DNA from: Bradyrhizobium sp. AZCC 2176
GTDB lineage: Bacteria; Pseudomonadota; Alphaproteobacteria; Rhizobiales; Xanthobacteraceae
Length of the DNA stretch: 64,000 nucleotides
Assembly (NCBI RefSeq): GCF_036924645.1
Contig: NZ_JAZHRX010000001.1
Location: 7,082,352-7,146,351 of the forward strand
Reading direction: 5' to 3'
This document shows positions 50,319 through 58,895 of this stretch, one piece after another. The notes beneath the pieces are model-generated. The model searched no databases, was not told the DNA's origin, and was given only the letters and a program-made list of their open reading frames with translations. The first letter of the stretch is position 1. Each line of letters starts with the position of its first letter. Position numbers and translations under genes: made by a program.

Positions 50319-51695
50319 ATGCGCCTCGTCCTTCAGCTTGTCGGCCGCCTGTTTGTCATCGTCATCCTGTGCCTGGGAGCGGCCACCGTCTGGGCGACGA
50401 TCGATGCCCATCGCAGCGTCGATCGCGCCACGGCCGCTTCCGCCGAGCGGGTCTCGGTCGCGCTGGAAGCGCTCTACTGGCGCGAATTGCTGTTGCGCAG
50501 CAACAGAATGCGCGAGCAACTGCTGCCGGCGCCGCAATGGCGCACCATCGAAACGATGGGGCTGATCTCGCCGGGCATCTGCGTCCAGATCGTGCCCGCC
50601 GGCGCGTTCGAAAACCCGCTCTGCGGCCAAAGCAAGGGAATCGGCCAAGTTCCGCCGCGCTGGTTTGCGGCCGCTGCGCAGACCCTGCTTGGAGACCACG
50701 CCGCGGTCGTGCGACCGATCAGCGCGCGCGCCGCGAGCGCGGGCAGTGTCTCGGCCACCCCCGATCCGAATGCCGCCATCGCGCTGGCCTGGCAGCACAT
50801 CCTCGACAACATCCACCTCGCTCTGCTGATGGCGGTGGCGATCGCGATGCTCGCATCGCTGGCGATTGCGCATACGCTTGCACCCGCACAGCAGATCGTT
50901 GCCGCCCTGCAGCGCATGGCACGCGGCCAATACCGAACCTCGCTGCCGCGCTTCCGGTCAATGGACCTTGCCATGATCGGACAGGCAGTCGGCGAGCTCG
51001 GCGACCGTCTGTCGCAAGCCATGGAAGAACGTGCCGCGCTGACCCGGCGCCTATTGGAAATCCGCAGCGACGAGCGGCGCGCGCTTGCCCGCGAATTGCA
51101 CGACGAGTTCGGACAGAACCTGGCCGCGATCCTTGCCTTTGCCAACACCATCGAAGCCGCCAGCGCGCGAGAGCAGGACCAGAGCAGATGCGAGGTCGCC
51201 CAGGACGCGCGGATGATCTCGCAAGCCACCCATCGCATCATGGCCTGCCTTCGGGATACCCTGAAGCGATTGCGCCATCCGCCCGCCGAAGAGCTCGGAC
51301 TGGAGGCCTGCCTTGTCGATCTCGTCGACAATTGGCGGTCAGCGAATGCAACGCAGCCGATGATCCAGCTCGATCTCAAGGGCGATCTCGCCGACGTCCG
51401 CGGTGCCGTCGCCGCGACCGCCTACCGGATGGTCCAGGAATGCCTGACCAACTCGCTGCGGCACAGTTCGGCGCGCGGGATCGTACTGCGGATCGAGCGG
51501 CGCACGGGGGCCGAAAACGCCCTGCTGGTCCATGTCGAGGACGATGGCGGCGGCGATGCGGCCAAGGTGGCCGCGTCCACCGGCTTCGGGCTGACAGGCA
51601 TTCGCGAGAGGGTCGCCGCCCTTGGCGGCTCGCTGTCGATCGCGGATGCCAATCGCGGGGTGAGCGTCGCCGCCACGATCCCGCTTGCGGCGTGA
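50319..51695 (+). CDS. NarL-type membrane histidine kinase
   Basis: A 458-residue sensor kinase. Two membrane helices (about 5-27 and 165-188) flank a periplasmic domain of about 135 residues with a conserved-looking Cys pair (SPGICVQIVPAGAFENPLCG). A HAMP region (RMARGQYRTSLPRF) follows. HisKA_3 has His261 in LARELHDEFGQNLAAIL, and the ATPase has QECLTNSLRHSS and GFGLTGIRERVAALGG. The start is the ATG with GGGGAG eight bases upstream. The stop overlaps the regulator start (TGATG), so they form a two-component pair. The Cys pair may sense periplasmic redox or metal. Confidence 0.9.
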   Translation: MRLVLQLVGRLFVIVILCLGAATVWATIDAHRSVDRATAASAERVSVALEALYWRELLLRSNRMREQLLPAPQWRTIETMGLISPGICVQIVPAGAFENPLCGQSKGIGQVPPRWFAAAAQTLLGDHAAVVRPISARAASAGSVSATPDPNAAIALAWQHILDNIHLALLMAVAIAMLASLAIAHTLAPAQQIVAALQRMARGQYRTSLPRFRSMDLAMIGQAVGELGDRLSQAMEERAALTRRLLEIRSDERRALARELHDEFGQNLAAILAFANTIEAASAREQDQSRCEVAQDARMISQATHRIMACLRDTLKRLRHPPAEELGLEACLVDLVDNWRSANATQPMIQLDLKGDLADVRGAVAATAYRMVQECLTNSLRHSSARGIVLRIERRTGAENALLVHVEDDGGGDAAKVAASTGFGLTGIRERVAALGGSLSIADANRGVSVAATIPLAA

Positions 51696-52348
51696 TGACC
51701 GCGCCGCAGACCCCAGGCATCTCGATCCTGCTCGTTGACGACCATCCCGTTGTCCGGCAAGGCTACCGGCGCGTCCTCGAACATCAGGACGATTTCCAGG
51801 TGGTGGCCGAGGCCGACAATGCGGCCGACGCCTACCGCGCCTTCAAGGCGCACGCCCCCGACGTCGTGGTGATGGACATCCTGATGCCGGGCGCCAGCGG
51901 CCTCGAGGCTGTCAGGAACATCCGCTCGCGCAGTTCCGCTGCGCGCATTCTCGTCTTCAGCATGCACTGCGAGGCGGCGCAGGTGAAGGCTGCCTTCAAT
52001 GCCGGGGCGAACGGCTATGTGACGAAGGGCTCCGCCCCTTCCGAACTGATCCGGGCGATCCGTTCGCTGGTCCGCGGCGAGCCGGCGATCAGCGATGACA
52101 TCGCCCACGTTCTGGCGATGGAAAGCCTCTCCCCTTCGGGATCGGTGCTTGACCAGCTCGGCGAGCGGGAAATCGAGATCCTCAGGCAACTGGCAGCCGG
52201 CGCGACCACGGAGCAGATCGCCTCAAACCTCAATCTCAGCATCAAGACCGTGCAAAACTACCACTACCTGATCAAGACCAAGACCGGCATGCGGACGGAC
52301 GCGCAGCTTGTCCGCCTGGCCGTGGAGTGTGGGCTGGCCAGCCTCTAA
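51695..52348 (+). CDS. NarL/LuxR-family response regulator
   Basis: A 217-residue regulator. The receiver is residues 8-125 with the phosphorylatable Asp61 in VVVMDILMPGASGLEA and Lys in GYVTKGSAPSEL. The C-terminal LuxR helix-turn-helix is GEREIEILRQLAAGATTEQI, ASNLNLSIKTVQNYHYLIKT. Its ATG overlaps the kinase stop by one base. It is the cognate partner of the kinase. Targets are unknown; the divergent ExbB/TolR-like operon (214 bases before the kinase) is a plausible candidate. Confidence 0.92.
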   Translation: MTAPQTPGISILLVDDHPVVRQGYRRVLEHQDDFQVVAEADNAADAYRAFKAHAPDVVVMDILMPGASGLEAVRNIRSRSSAARILVFSMHCEAAQVKAAFNAGANGYVTKGSAPSELIRAIRSLVRGEPAISDDIAHVLAMESLSPSGSVLDQLGEREIEILRQLAAGATTEQIASNLNLSIKTVQNYHYLIKTKTGMRTDAQLVRLAVECGLASL

Positions 52349-52507
52349 CGACGGCGCGCGCCCCGTCTCGAGCCGGTTTCTGCCCGGTTTTCCTGCCTCT
52401 GCGCCCCCGTATGGGTGGCCTCGCCCGGCACGATTTGCTAAAGCGCGGCGTAAAAACAAATCGGCCGGGATCGCCTCGTGTCCCGCCCTGCTGGTCCGGA
52501 GTTTTCG

Positions 52508-53815
52508 ATGATCCCCCGCTATACCCGCCCGGAAATGGCCTCCATCTGGGAGCCGCAGACCCGCTTCAAGATCTGGTTCGAGATCGAGGCGCATGCGGCT
52601 GATGCGCTGGCGGAAATCGGCACAATCCCCAAGGAAGCCGCGAAGACGATCTGGGCCAAGGCCAGGGATGCCAGTTTCGACGTCGCCCGGATCGACGAGA
52701 TCGAGCGCGAGACCAAGCACGACGTCATCGCCTTCCTGACCCATCTGGCCGAAATCGTCGGCCCCGAGGCGCGCTTCGTCCACCAGGGCATGACCTCCTC
52801 CGACGTGCTCGACACCTGCCTCAACGTGCAGCTCACCCGTGCCGCCGACCTGCTGATTGCCGATATCGACAAGGTTCTGGCCGCGCTGAAAAAGCGCGCC
52901 TTCGAGCACAAGCTGACGCCGACCATCGGCCGCTCCCACGGCATCCACGCCGAGCCGGTGACGTTCGGGCTCAAGCTCGCCTACGCCTATGCGGAATTTT
53001 CCCGCGCCCGCGAGCGGCTGGTCGCCGCCCGCAAGGAAGTCGCGACCTGCGCGATCTCAGGCGCCGTCGGCACCTTTGCCCAGATCGATCCGCGCGTCGA
53101 AGAACATGTCGCCAAGGCGATGGGGTTGGTCCCGGAGCCGATCTCCACGCAAGTGATCCCCCGCGACCGCCACGCGATGTATTTTGCAACGCTCGGCGTG
53201 ATCGCCTCCTCCGTCGAGCGGCTGTCGATCGAAATCCGCCATCTGCAGCGCACCGAAGTGCTGGAAGCGGAAGAATTCTTCTCCGAGGGCCAGAAGGGCT
53301 CGTCGGCGATGCCGCACAAGCGCAACCCGGTGCTGTCGGAAAATCTCACCGGCCTGTCGCGCATGGTGCGCGCCTATGCGATGCCGGCGATGGAAAACGT
53401 GGCGCTCTGGCACGAGCGCGACATCTCGCATTCCTCGGCTGAACGCATGATCGGGCCCGACGCCACCGTGACGCTCGATTTTGCGCTGATGCGCCTCGCC
53501 GGACTGATCGAGAAGCTTTTGATCTATCCCGCCAACATGCAGAAGAACCTCGACCGTCTCGGCGGCCTCGTGCATTCGCAGCGGCTTCTGATCGCGCTGA
53601 CGCAAAAGGGCGCCAGCCGCGAGGACGCCTACAAATACGTCCAGCGCAACGCCATGCCGGTCTGGCGCGGCGAAGGCGACTTCCAGACGCTGCTCAAGAA
53701 AGATGCTGACGTGAAGAAGCATCTGAGCGATGCCGACATCGAGGAGCAGTTCGACCTCGGCTATCACTTCAAGCACGTCGACACGATCTTCAAGCGGGTG
53801 TTCGGCGAGAGCTGA
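52508..53815 (+). CDS. purB: Adenylosuccinate lyase
   Basis: A 435-residue fumarase-superfamily lyase that acts twice in purine synthesis (SAICAR to AICAR and adenylosuccinate to AMP). The signature GQKGSSAMPHKRNPVLSENL is at about residues 260-279. It starts MIPRYTRPEMASIWEPQTRF, the usual PurB N-terminus, and has GMTSSDVLDTCLNVQL and the basic TIGRSHGIHAEPVTFGLK. Length is normal for bacterial PurB. The ATG at 52508 has GGAG eight bases upstream. It is a housekeeping single-gene unit. Confidence 0.96.
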   Translation: MIPRYTRPEMASIWEPQTRFKIWFEIEAHAADALAEIGTIPKEAAKTIWAKARDASFDVARIDEIERETKHDVIAFLTHLAEIVGPEARFVHQGMTSSDVLDTCLNVQLTRAADLLIADIDKVLAALKKRAFEHKLTPTIGRSHGIHAEPVTFGLKLAYAYAEFSRARERLVAARKEVATCAISGAVGTFAQIDPRVEEHVAKAMGLVPEPISTQVIPRDRHAMYFATLGVIASSVERLSIEIRHLQRTEVLEAEEFFSEGQKGSSAMPHKRNPVLSENLTGLSRMVRAYAMPAMENVALWHERDISHSSAERMIGPDATVTLDFALMRLAGLIEKLLIYPANMQKNLDRLGGLVHSQRLLIALTQKGASREDAYKYVQRNAMPVWRGEGDFQTLLKKDADVKKHLSDADIEEQFDLGYHFKHVDTIFKRVFGES

Positions 53816-54077
53816 CCATTCCGCCGGCGCGAAGGGTCTTCCAAGCGGCGCAACCGCTTGGCGGGACTTCCGTTTTGCATTTCAGCGGCTCTGCCCCATG
53901 GGTGTCTGGGTGGTGTCCTGGGTGGTACCTTGGACGGCCGCCCCAGCAGTTTTCCGGGCCTTGCCAAACCGACTTAGATCAATCCAAATTGTCCCTATCG
54001 CCGCCGACAACCTCCGTGACCCCGCCGGCACCTTGAAAGCAACCCAACGGTAACCGCAGATCGGCTAAGGTCGCAGC

Positions 54078-54866
54078 GTGTCAGCCCCGCCCACCATCCT
54101 CGTCTTCGACTCCGGCCTTGGCGGCCTCACGGTCCTGCGCGAGATCGTCCGCGCGCGGCCCGACGCGCACTACGTCTATGTCGCCGACGACGCGTTCTTT
54201 CCCTATGGCCATCACGGCGAGGAAGAGATCATCGCCCGCGTGGTGCCGCTGATCGGCGAGTTGATCGCCCGCCACGCCCCCGCTTTGGTGGTTGTTGCCT
54301 GCAACACCGCGTCCACGCTCGTGATGTCGCATCTGCGCGGCGCCTATAGCGTGCCGTTCGTCGGCACCGTGCCTGCGATCAAACCGGCCTGCGCCAGCTC
54401 AAAGACCAAACGCGTGTCGGTGCTCGGCACCAGGGGCACCGTCAAGCGCGAATACACCAAGCGCCTGATCCAGGATTTCGCGCAAGGCTGCGAAGTCACG
54501 CTGGTGGGATCGGCGGAACTCGCCTCGCTCGCCGAATCCGCGCTCAGCGGCAACGACGTGCGCGACGAGGATATTGCAGCGGAGCTTGCCCCCTGCTTCG
54601 TCGCAAACGGCGAGAATCGCACCGACACCGTCGTGCTGGCCTGCACCCACTATCCGCTGCTGCTCGACCGCCTGACGAGGCTCGCGCCGTGGCCGGTCGA
54701 CTGGATCGATCCAGCGCCCGCTATCGCCCGGCGCGTGTCCGACCTGCTCGGATCTCCGGACCGGGAAAGCGATCAGGCCAGGGCCGAGATCATCTTCACG
54801 TCGAGGCGGCCGCACACGCTGAGCCGAGCCCTGATGCCGTTTTTCGGCGGGCGCGTGCCGGCGTAA
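54078..54866 (+). CDS. murI: Glutamate racemase
   Basis: A 262-residue racemase that supplies D-glutamate for peptidoglycan. The two catalytic cysteines are present: Cys75 in VVVACNTASTLVM and Cys189 in VVLACTHYPLLLDRL. The N-terminus ILVFDSGLGGLTVLREI and the PAIKPA loop are typical. The start is GTG at 54078. It stands alone between purB and a minus-strand acyltransferase gene; the 262-base gap after purB shows no gene. Lengths and motifs argue for a working enzyme. Confidence 0.95.
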   Translation: MSAPPTILVFDSGLGGLTVLREIVRARPDAHYVYVADDAFFPYGHHGEEEIIARVVPLIGELIARHAPALVVVACNTASTLVMSHLRGAYSVPFVGTVPAIKPACASSKTKRVSVLGTRGTVKREYTKRLIQDFAQGCEVTLVGSAELASLAESALSGNDVRDEDIAAELAPCFVANGENRTDTVVLACTHYPLLLDRLTRLAPWPVDWIDPAPAIARRVSDLLGSPDRESDQARAEIIFTSRRPHTLSRALMPFFGGRVPA

Positions 54867-54890
54867 ACTGCCGGGCATTGATGAACCCGC

Positions 54891-55931
54891 TCAGGGCTTC
54901 TGAAGATCGCGCACGCCAGCGAAGGTAAGCGGGACTTCGGCGCCCCTGCGCGTCAGGCGGAGCTTGCGACCCCAATTGAGCGTCGGCGCTTCGACCAGCA
55001 GGTGCAAGCCCGCCGCGAGGCCGATCGAAAGCAAAATGCTGGCGATGATGACGCCGGCCGAAGAAATCTGCCACAGCTCGGGGAAGTTCGCGATCCATTT
55101 GATCAGCAAATAATGTGAGATGTAGAGCGAATAGGAGATGTTGCCGAACCATTGCAGGATGCGCGAAAAGGAAGCGCCGTGGAATTCGGCCGAGACGACG
55201 GTATAGATGAGGAGTGCCGCACCGAGACCATAGGTCGGCACACGTGCGAGTTGAGGATTGCTCGATCCGTGGACGAAAATCCAGTACCAGCCCGCGGCGA
55301 ATAAGGCTGCGGAGATAGCCGTGCTGTATGGCAAAACAGGCAGCGTTCCATTCATCCGGACAAGGTAGGCGATAAAGACGCCGGCGCCGAATTCCAGAAT
55401 TAGGGGATGCGAATAGAGCCCGAGAGGCAGCTTAAAAACGATCGCGACTACCGCAACGCCGAGCGCCGCAAACAAGAGCTCGAAAAGGCGGTGCGGCGCA
55501 ATGGCAAGTATCACCGCGACAACAGCGTAGAAGTGCATTTCAAACGCGATCGACCAGGCGGGTGGGATATACCAGTTCGGAAAACCCCACGCGAAGACGT
55601 GGCCGAGGTCCAGTGCGGATCGATCTCCCGCCGAGAGTGCGATCCAGTACGAACTGACAAACGCCCCAAGCAATACAAGCCAATACATCGGATAGATTCG
55701 AATGGCCCTTCTGAAAGCGAAATTCAGCGCGTCTGTTTGCGACGCGGCCGTCGTCGCAATGATGAACCCGGAAATGACAAAGAAGATGTCGACGCCGCTC
55801 GCCAGGATCGTGTGCGCCGCTTCGGCGGCATTTTGCGTCGCCGAATCAGAGCGAGCGATTACCGCGTGCCCGCAGACGACAGCCAGCGCCGCGACGCCGC
55901 GCATGGCTTGCACACCATAGAATGTCCGCAT
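54891..55931 (-). CDS. Acyltransferase 3 family (OafA/NodX-like) membrane protein
   Basis: A 346-residue integral membrane O-acyltransferase with about ten hydrophobic helices. Its N-terminal motif MRTFYGVQAMRGVAALAVVC-GHAVI contains the conserved R-G-x-A and His of the family. GVDIFFVISGFIIATTAAS is the second hallmark. It transfers acetyl or other acyl groups to sugars of surface polysaccharide or Nod-factor-like molecules; the acceptor is unknown. It is divergent from the HpcH aldolase gene and convergent with murI (24 bases between stops). Confidence 0.88.
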   Translation of the reverse strand: MRTFYGVQAMRGVAALAVVCGHAVIARSDSATQNAAEAAHTILASGVDIFFVISGFIIATTAASQTDALNFAFRRAIRIYPMYWLVLLGAFVSSYWIALSAGDRSALDLGHVFAWGFPNWYIPPAWSIAFEMHFYAVVAVILAIAPHRLFELLFAALGVAVVAIVFKLPLGLYSHPLILEFGAGVFIAYLVRMNGTLPVLPYSTAISAALFAAGWYWIFVHGSSNPQLARVPTYGLGAALLIYTVVSAEFHGASFSRILQWFGNISYSLYISHYLLIKWIANFPELWQISSAGVIIASILLSIGLAAGLHLLVEAPTLNWGRKLRLTRRGAEVPLTFAGVRDLQKP

Positions 55932-56041
55932 AACGCCCCGGCAGGTTCATTATGCGCACCATCCTTGCGGGCAAGATATTAACATATAGTTGTGCGGTTG
56001 ACGCATGTTCGAATCGATCATTTGATGAGGGAGTTTCCGCC

Positions 56042-56821
56042 TTGACCTCCGCGAAGCATGCGCCGCTCAATCGCCTGCGCCAGCTCTGGCAAGAAGGACG
56101 CCCGACCTTCGGCGCGATCGCGACCATCCCCTCTATCCAGACCGTGCAGATCATGGCCCGTTCCGGGATCGACTGGATCATCGTTGATCTCGAACACGGC
56201 CCGATCGATCTCGGCTCGGCGCATGCGATGATCACGGCCACCTCAGGCACGCCGTGCGTACCGATGGTGCGGATTGCCGCCAACGAGCCGTGGCTTGCCA
56301 AGGCACCGATGGACCTCGGCGCGCTCGGCATCAACTTTCCGATGATCTGCAGCCGCGAAGACGCCGAGAAAGCCGTGCGCAGCGTGCGCTATCCGCCGAA
56401 AGGCGACCGGCTGTGGGGCCCGTTCCACGCGCCATTCCGCTGGGGCGTGTCGATGACGGATTACATGGCGACCGCGGATGACGACATGATCTGCATGATC
56501 ACCATCGAGCATGTCGAGGCGGTCGAGCGCATCGACGAGATCATGGCAACACCAGGCATCGACCTCGCGGTGATCGGCCCCGGCGACCTCGCCACATCCA
56601 TCAACAAGCGCGGCCTGCCCGACGATCCCCAGGTGCTGGAACTGATGGCGCGCGCCGAGGCCGGCATCCTCAAGAGCGGTGTGCCGATCGGCGGTGTCGC
56701 GCGCACGGCCGAACAGGCCAACAAGATGATCGACCGCGGCTATGTCGCGCTGGCGCTCGGCTTCGACTGGTCGCTGTTCCAGCGCGGCATCGCGGCGAGT
56801 TTTGACGGGATCAAGCGATAG
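56042..56821 (+). CDS. HpcH/HpaI-family aldolase
   Basis: A 259-residue class II (metal-dependent) aldolase of the HpcH/HpaI/citramalyl-lyase barrel family, likely cleaving a 2-keto-3-deoxy or 4-hydroxy-2-oxo acid. Landmarks are GRPTFGAIATIPSIQTVQIM, SGIDWIIVDLEHGPID (metal/base region), ALGINFPMICSREDAEK, GDRLWGPFHA and MITIEHVEAVERIDEI with the metal Glu, then GPGDLATSINKRG. I use a TTG at 56042 because GAGGGAG lies eight bases upstream; an ATG at 55952 would add 30 residues not typical of the family. The exact substrate cannot be given. Confidence 0.85.
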   Translation: MTSAKHAPLNRLRQLWQEGRPTFGAIATIPSIQTVQIMARSGIDWIIVDLEHGPIDLGSAHAMITATSGTPCVPMVRIAANEPWLAKAPMDLGALGINFPMICSREDAEKAVRSVRYPPKGDRLWGPFHAPFRWGVSMTDYMATADDDMICMITIEHVEAVERIDEIMATPGIDLAVIGPGDLATSINKRGLPDDPQVLELMARAEAGILKSGVPIGGVARTAEQANKMIDRGYVALALGFDWSLFQRGIAASFDGIKR

Positions 56822-57020
56822 GTGCCGAGACGGCGGCAAGCCCTTCAAAGTCCTTGGGCTTTATATCGCCCCCGGAGCACGTGCCGCCGCCGGGCCGGGC
56901 GACCTCGGATGCGAACCTTCTGGCGTCAAAACGCCTTGTTCGTGCTAGATGAGGTGCTGGCAGGTTGCCGCAGCCGCCTGCGGCTTTCTGATTTGTCTAT
57001 TGCGGAACTCGAGCGGAGCG

Positions 57021-57800
57021 ATGCGCGGAACGGTTCGAAAAATCACACTGCCGCGCCGCCTGGTCGCCGACCTCATGCACGCGTCGGTCCGCGTGCCCTT
57101 TGTTTCGCTCACACGTCCGCTGCATATCCGCACCCTGCAGGAGGCCCGTGGGCAGGCCGTCCAGCGGCCCGGCTGGGCTGCGATCTTCGTCAAGGCGTTC
57201 GCGCTGGTGGCGAAGGAGCAGCCGGTGCTGCGCACCCTCTACGTCAAATGGCCGATGCCTGCGTTTTACGAACTGCCCCGCAGCGTCGCGATGGTGGCGA
57301 TCGCCCGGCTCGAGGACGGCCAGGATTGCGTGCTGCCGCAAAAGGTCGCCGCGCCGGATGAAATGTCGCTCGCCGAGGTCGATGCGCTGATCCGGCACGC
57401 CAAGCAGGCTCCGATCAACGAGGTGCCGGCGTTCCGCAAGATCCTGCGCACTACCCGGCTGCCGCTGCCGCTGCGCCGCCTGTTCTGGGCGGTCGGGCTC
57501 AATTTCGGCCGCCAGCGGGCCAATTATTTCGGCAGTTTTGGCGTAACCTCGGTGGCCGCCTACGGCGCCGGCCAGCTCCATGCCATCAGCCCCGGGCCGT
57601 TTGTCCTGAGCTATGGGGTGGAGAAGCCCGACCAGACCATCGATGTGGTGCTGCGCTGGGATCACCGGATTACCGACGCCGCTCCGATGGCCAAGGCGCT
57701 GAATCGGCTGGAACAGGTGCTGAACGGTGAAATTGCCGCCGAATTGCGCTCAAATCGACAGCAAAGCGAGCCCAAACCGGTCCGGGCGGTCGCGACCTGA
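57021..57800 (+). CDS. Stand-alone E2-like (2-oxoacid dehydrogenase) acyltransferase domain
   Basis: A 259-residue protein matching only the catalytic, chloramphenicol-acetyltransferase-like domain of E2 proteins. It lacks lipoyl and subunit-binding domains. The active-site motif is WDHRITDAAPMAKALNRLE: the His and Asp of HxxxD are kept but the following Gly is Ala. Other matches are FVSLTRPLHIRT, AIFVKAFALVAKEQPVLRTL and FGVTSVAAYGAG. No E1 or E3 genes are nearby, so it probably acts in its own acyl transfer. The start is the ATG 57021, not an upstream in-frame ATG. A short cysteine- and hydrophobic-rich stretch would precede it if that were used. Confidence 0.75.
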   Translation: MRGTVRKITLPRRLVADLMHASVRVPFVSLTRPLHIRTLQEARGQAVQRPGWAAIFVKAFALVAKEQPVLRTLYVKWPMPAFYELPRSVAMVAIARLEDGQDCVLPQKVAAPDEMSLAEVDALIRHAKQAPINEVPAFRKILRTTRLPLPLRRLFWAVGLNFGRQRANYFGSFGVTSVAAYGAGQLHAISPGPFVLSYGVEKPDQTIDVVLRWDHRITDAAPMAKALNRLEQVLNGEIAAELRSNRQQSEPKPVRAVAT

Positions 57801-57833
57801 CCGCCTCTCGGCGGTCATTCCGGACTTTTGGCA

Positions 57834-57912
57834 GTCATTCCGGGGCGTACGAAGTGCGAACCCGGAATCTCGAGATTCCGGGTTCGATGCTAACGCATCG
57901 CCCCGGAATGAC
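57834..57912. repeat. Palindromic repeat, copy C
   Basis: Third copy of the GTCATTCCGGGGC...GCCCCGGAATGAC element (see 11511 and 16914), again with central GGAATCTCGAGATTCC. The variable inner arm here reads GTACGAAGTGC. It follows the E2-like gene and precedes the rpsD leader. Confidence 0.9.
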
Positions 57913-57974
57913 GGAGCCAAACTGGCCCGTTTTCATTGACAGAACGGCGGTTTCTCCTTAAGAACCCGCTTGCT

Positions 57975-57996
57975 CGCGGGCCGGTTTCGGCCCGCG
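57975..57996 (+). promoter_or_regulatory. GC-rich hairpin in the rpsD leader region
   Basis: CGCGGGCC-GGTTTC-GGCCCGCG, an eight-base perfect stem, 119 bases before the rpsD start and without a U-tract. It could be a structured 5' leader for S4 autoregulation, as S4 represses its own operon elsewhere, or a remnant terminator of the preceding gene. The remainder of the 315-base gap 57801-58115 (apart from repeat copy C) shows nothing more. Confidence 0.4.
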
Positions 57997-58115
57997 ATGC
58001 GTTTCGCGACCCGTGGTCTTCCCCGAGCTTTCGAGGCGGACCTGTCGGCCCCGGCCCCGCCGGTGCACAGGAGGGCGCGTTTCCTCAATACTCAAACTCT
58101 TAAGCAGAGGACGCG

Positions 58116-58734
58116 ATGACAAAGCGCAGTGAGGCGAAATACAAGATCGATCGCCGTATGGGCCAGAATATCTGGGGCCGCCCCAAGAGTCCCGTGAACC
58201 GCCGTGAATATGGTCCCGGCCAGCACGGCCAGCGCCGCAAGGGCAAGCTGTCCGACTTCGGCGTCCAGCTCCGCGCCAAGCAGAAGCTCAAGGGCTACTA
58301 CGCCAACATTTCCGAGCGACAGTTCCACGGCATCTATGTCGAGGCCGGCCGGATGAAGGGCGACACCGGTGAAAACCTGATCGGCCTGCTCGAGCGCCGT
58401 CTCGACACCGTGGTCTATCGCGCCAAGTTCGTGGCGACGATGTTCGCCGCCCGCCAGTTCATCAACCACGGCCACATCAAGGTGAACGGCCGCCGCGTCA
58501 ACATTTCGAGCTACAAGCTCAAGCCCGGCGACCTCGTCGAGATCAAGGAATCCTCCAAGCAACTCACCCCGGTGCTGGAAGCCAGCCAGCTCGGCGAACG
58601 CGACGTGCCCGACTTCATCGAAGCCGATCACTCCAAGATGACCGCGAAGTTCACCCGGCATTCCTGCACTGTCGGACGTGCCGTTCGCGGTGCAGATGGA
58701 GCCGCATCTGATCGTCGAATTCTATTCGCGCTGA
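58116..58734 (+). CDS. rpsD: 30S ribosomal protein S4, with apparent +1 frameshift near residue 181
   Basis: Small-subunit protein S4, an early rRNA-binding protein. Residues 1-181 read normally ([40 protein letters not shown], then the S4 RNA-binding domain with [20 protein letters not shown]). After [12 protein letters not shown] the frame goes wrong. One extra C at about 58659 shifts the reading; skipping it restores the normal C-terminus [24 protein letters not shown] and a TGA at 58732-58734. Uncorrected, the frame runs to 58835 through the terminator. S4 is essential, so a sequencing error is likely. The coordinates given assume the corrected gene (205 residues). The start follows AGAGGA. 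Confidence 0.9.
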
Positions 58735-58757
58735 TCGGTTTTCAGTTCCGAGATATC

Positions 58758-58788
58758 AAAGGCCCCGGTTTTGCCGGGGCCTTTTTTT
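58758..58788 (+). terminator. Intrinsic terminator of rpsD
   Basis: AAAGGCCCCGG / CCGGGGCCTTT stem with a TTTTG loop followed by seven T. It lies 23 bases after the corrected rpsD stop, which supports that stop as the true one. Confidence 0.92.
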
Positions 58789-58895
58789 ATCCGCAGTTTG
58801 CAATGCGCATGGTTCAAATGACGGCTTGCAAGTAGGATTCAGCCGAAGGTTCAGCCAAGGGGGCGGCATGGTGCGAACCGGTGCCGGGGGACAAC

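Noticed and set aside
50369..51694. An N-terminal extension of about 440 codons joined to the NarL-type regulator
   Set aside because: It is the off-frame shadow of the histidine kinase; the real start is the ATG overlapping the kinase stop, where the receiver begins.
58735..58835. Extended C-terminal end of rpsD in the uncorrected frame
   Set aside because: It reads through an intrinsic terminator and bears no relation to S4; best explained by the inserted base.
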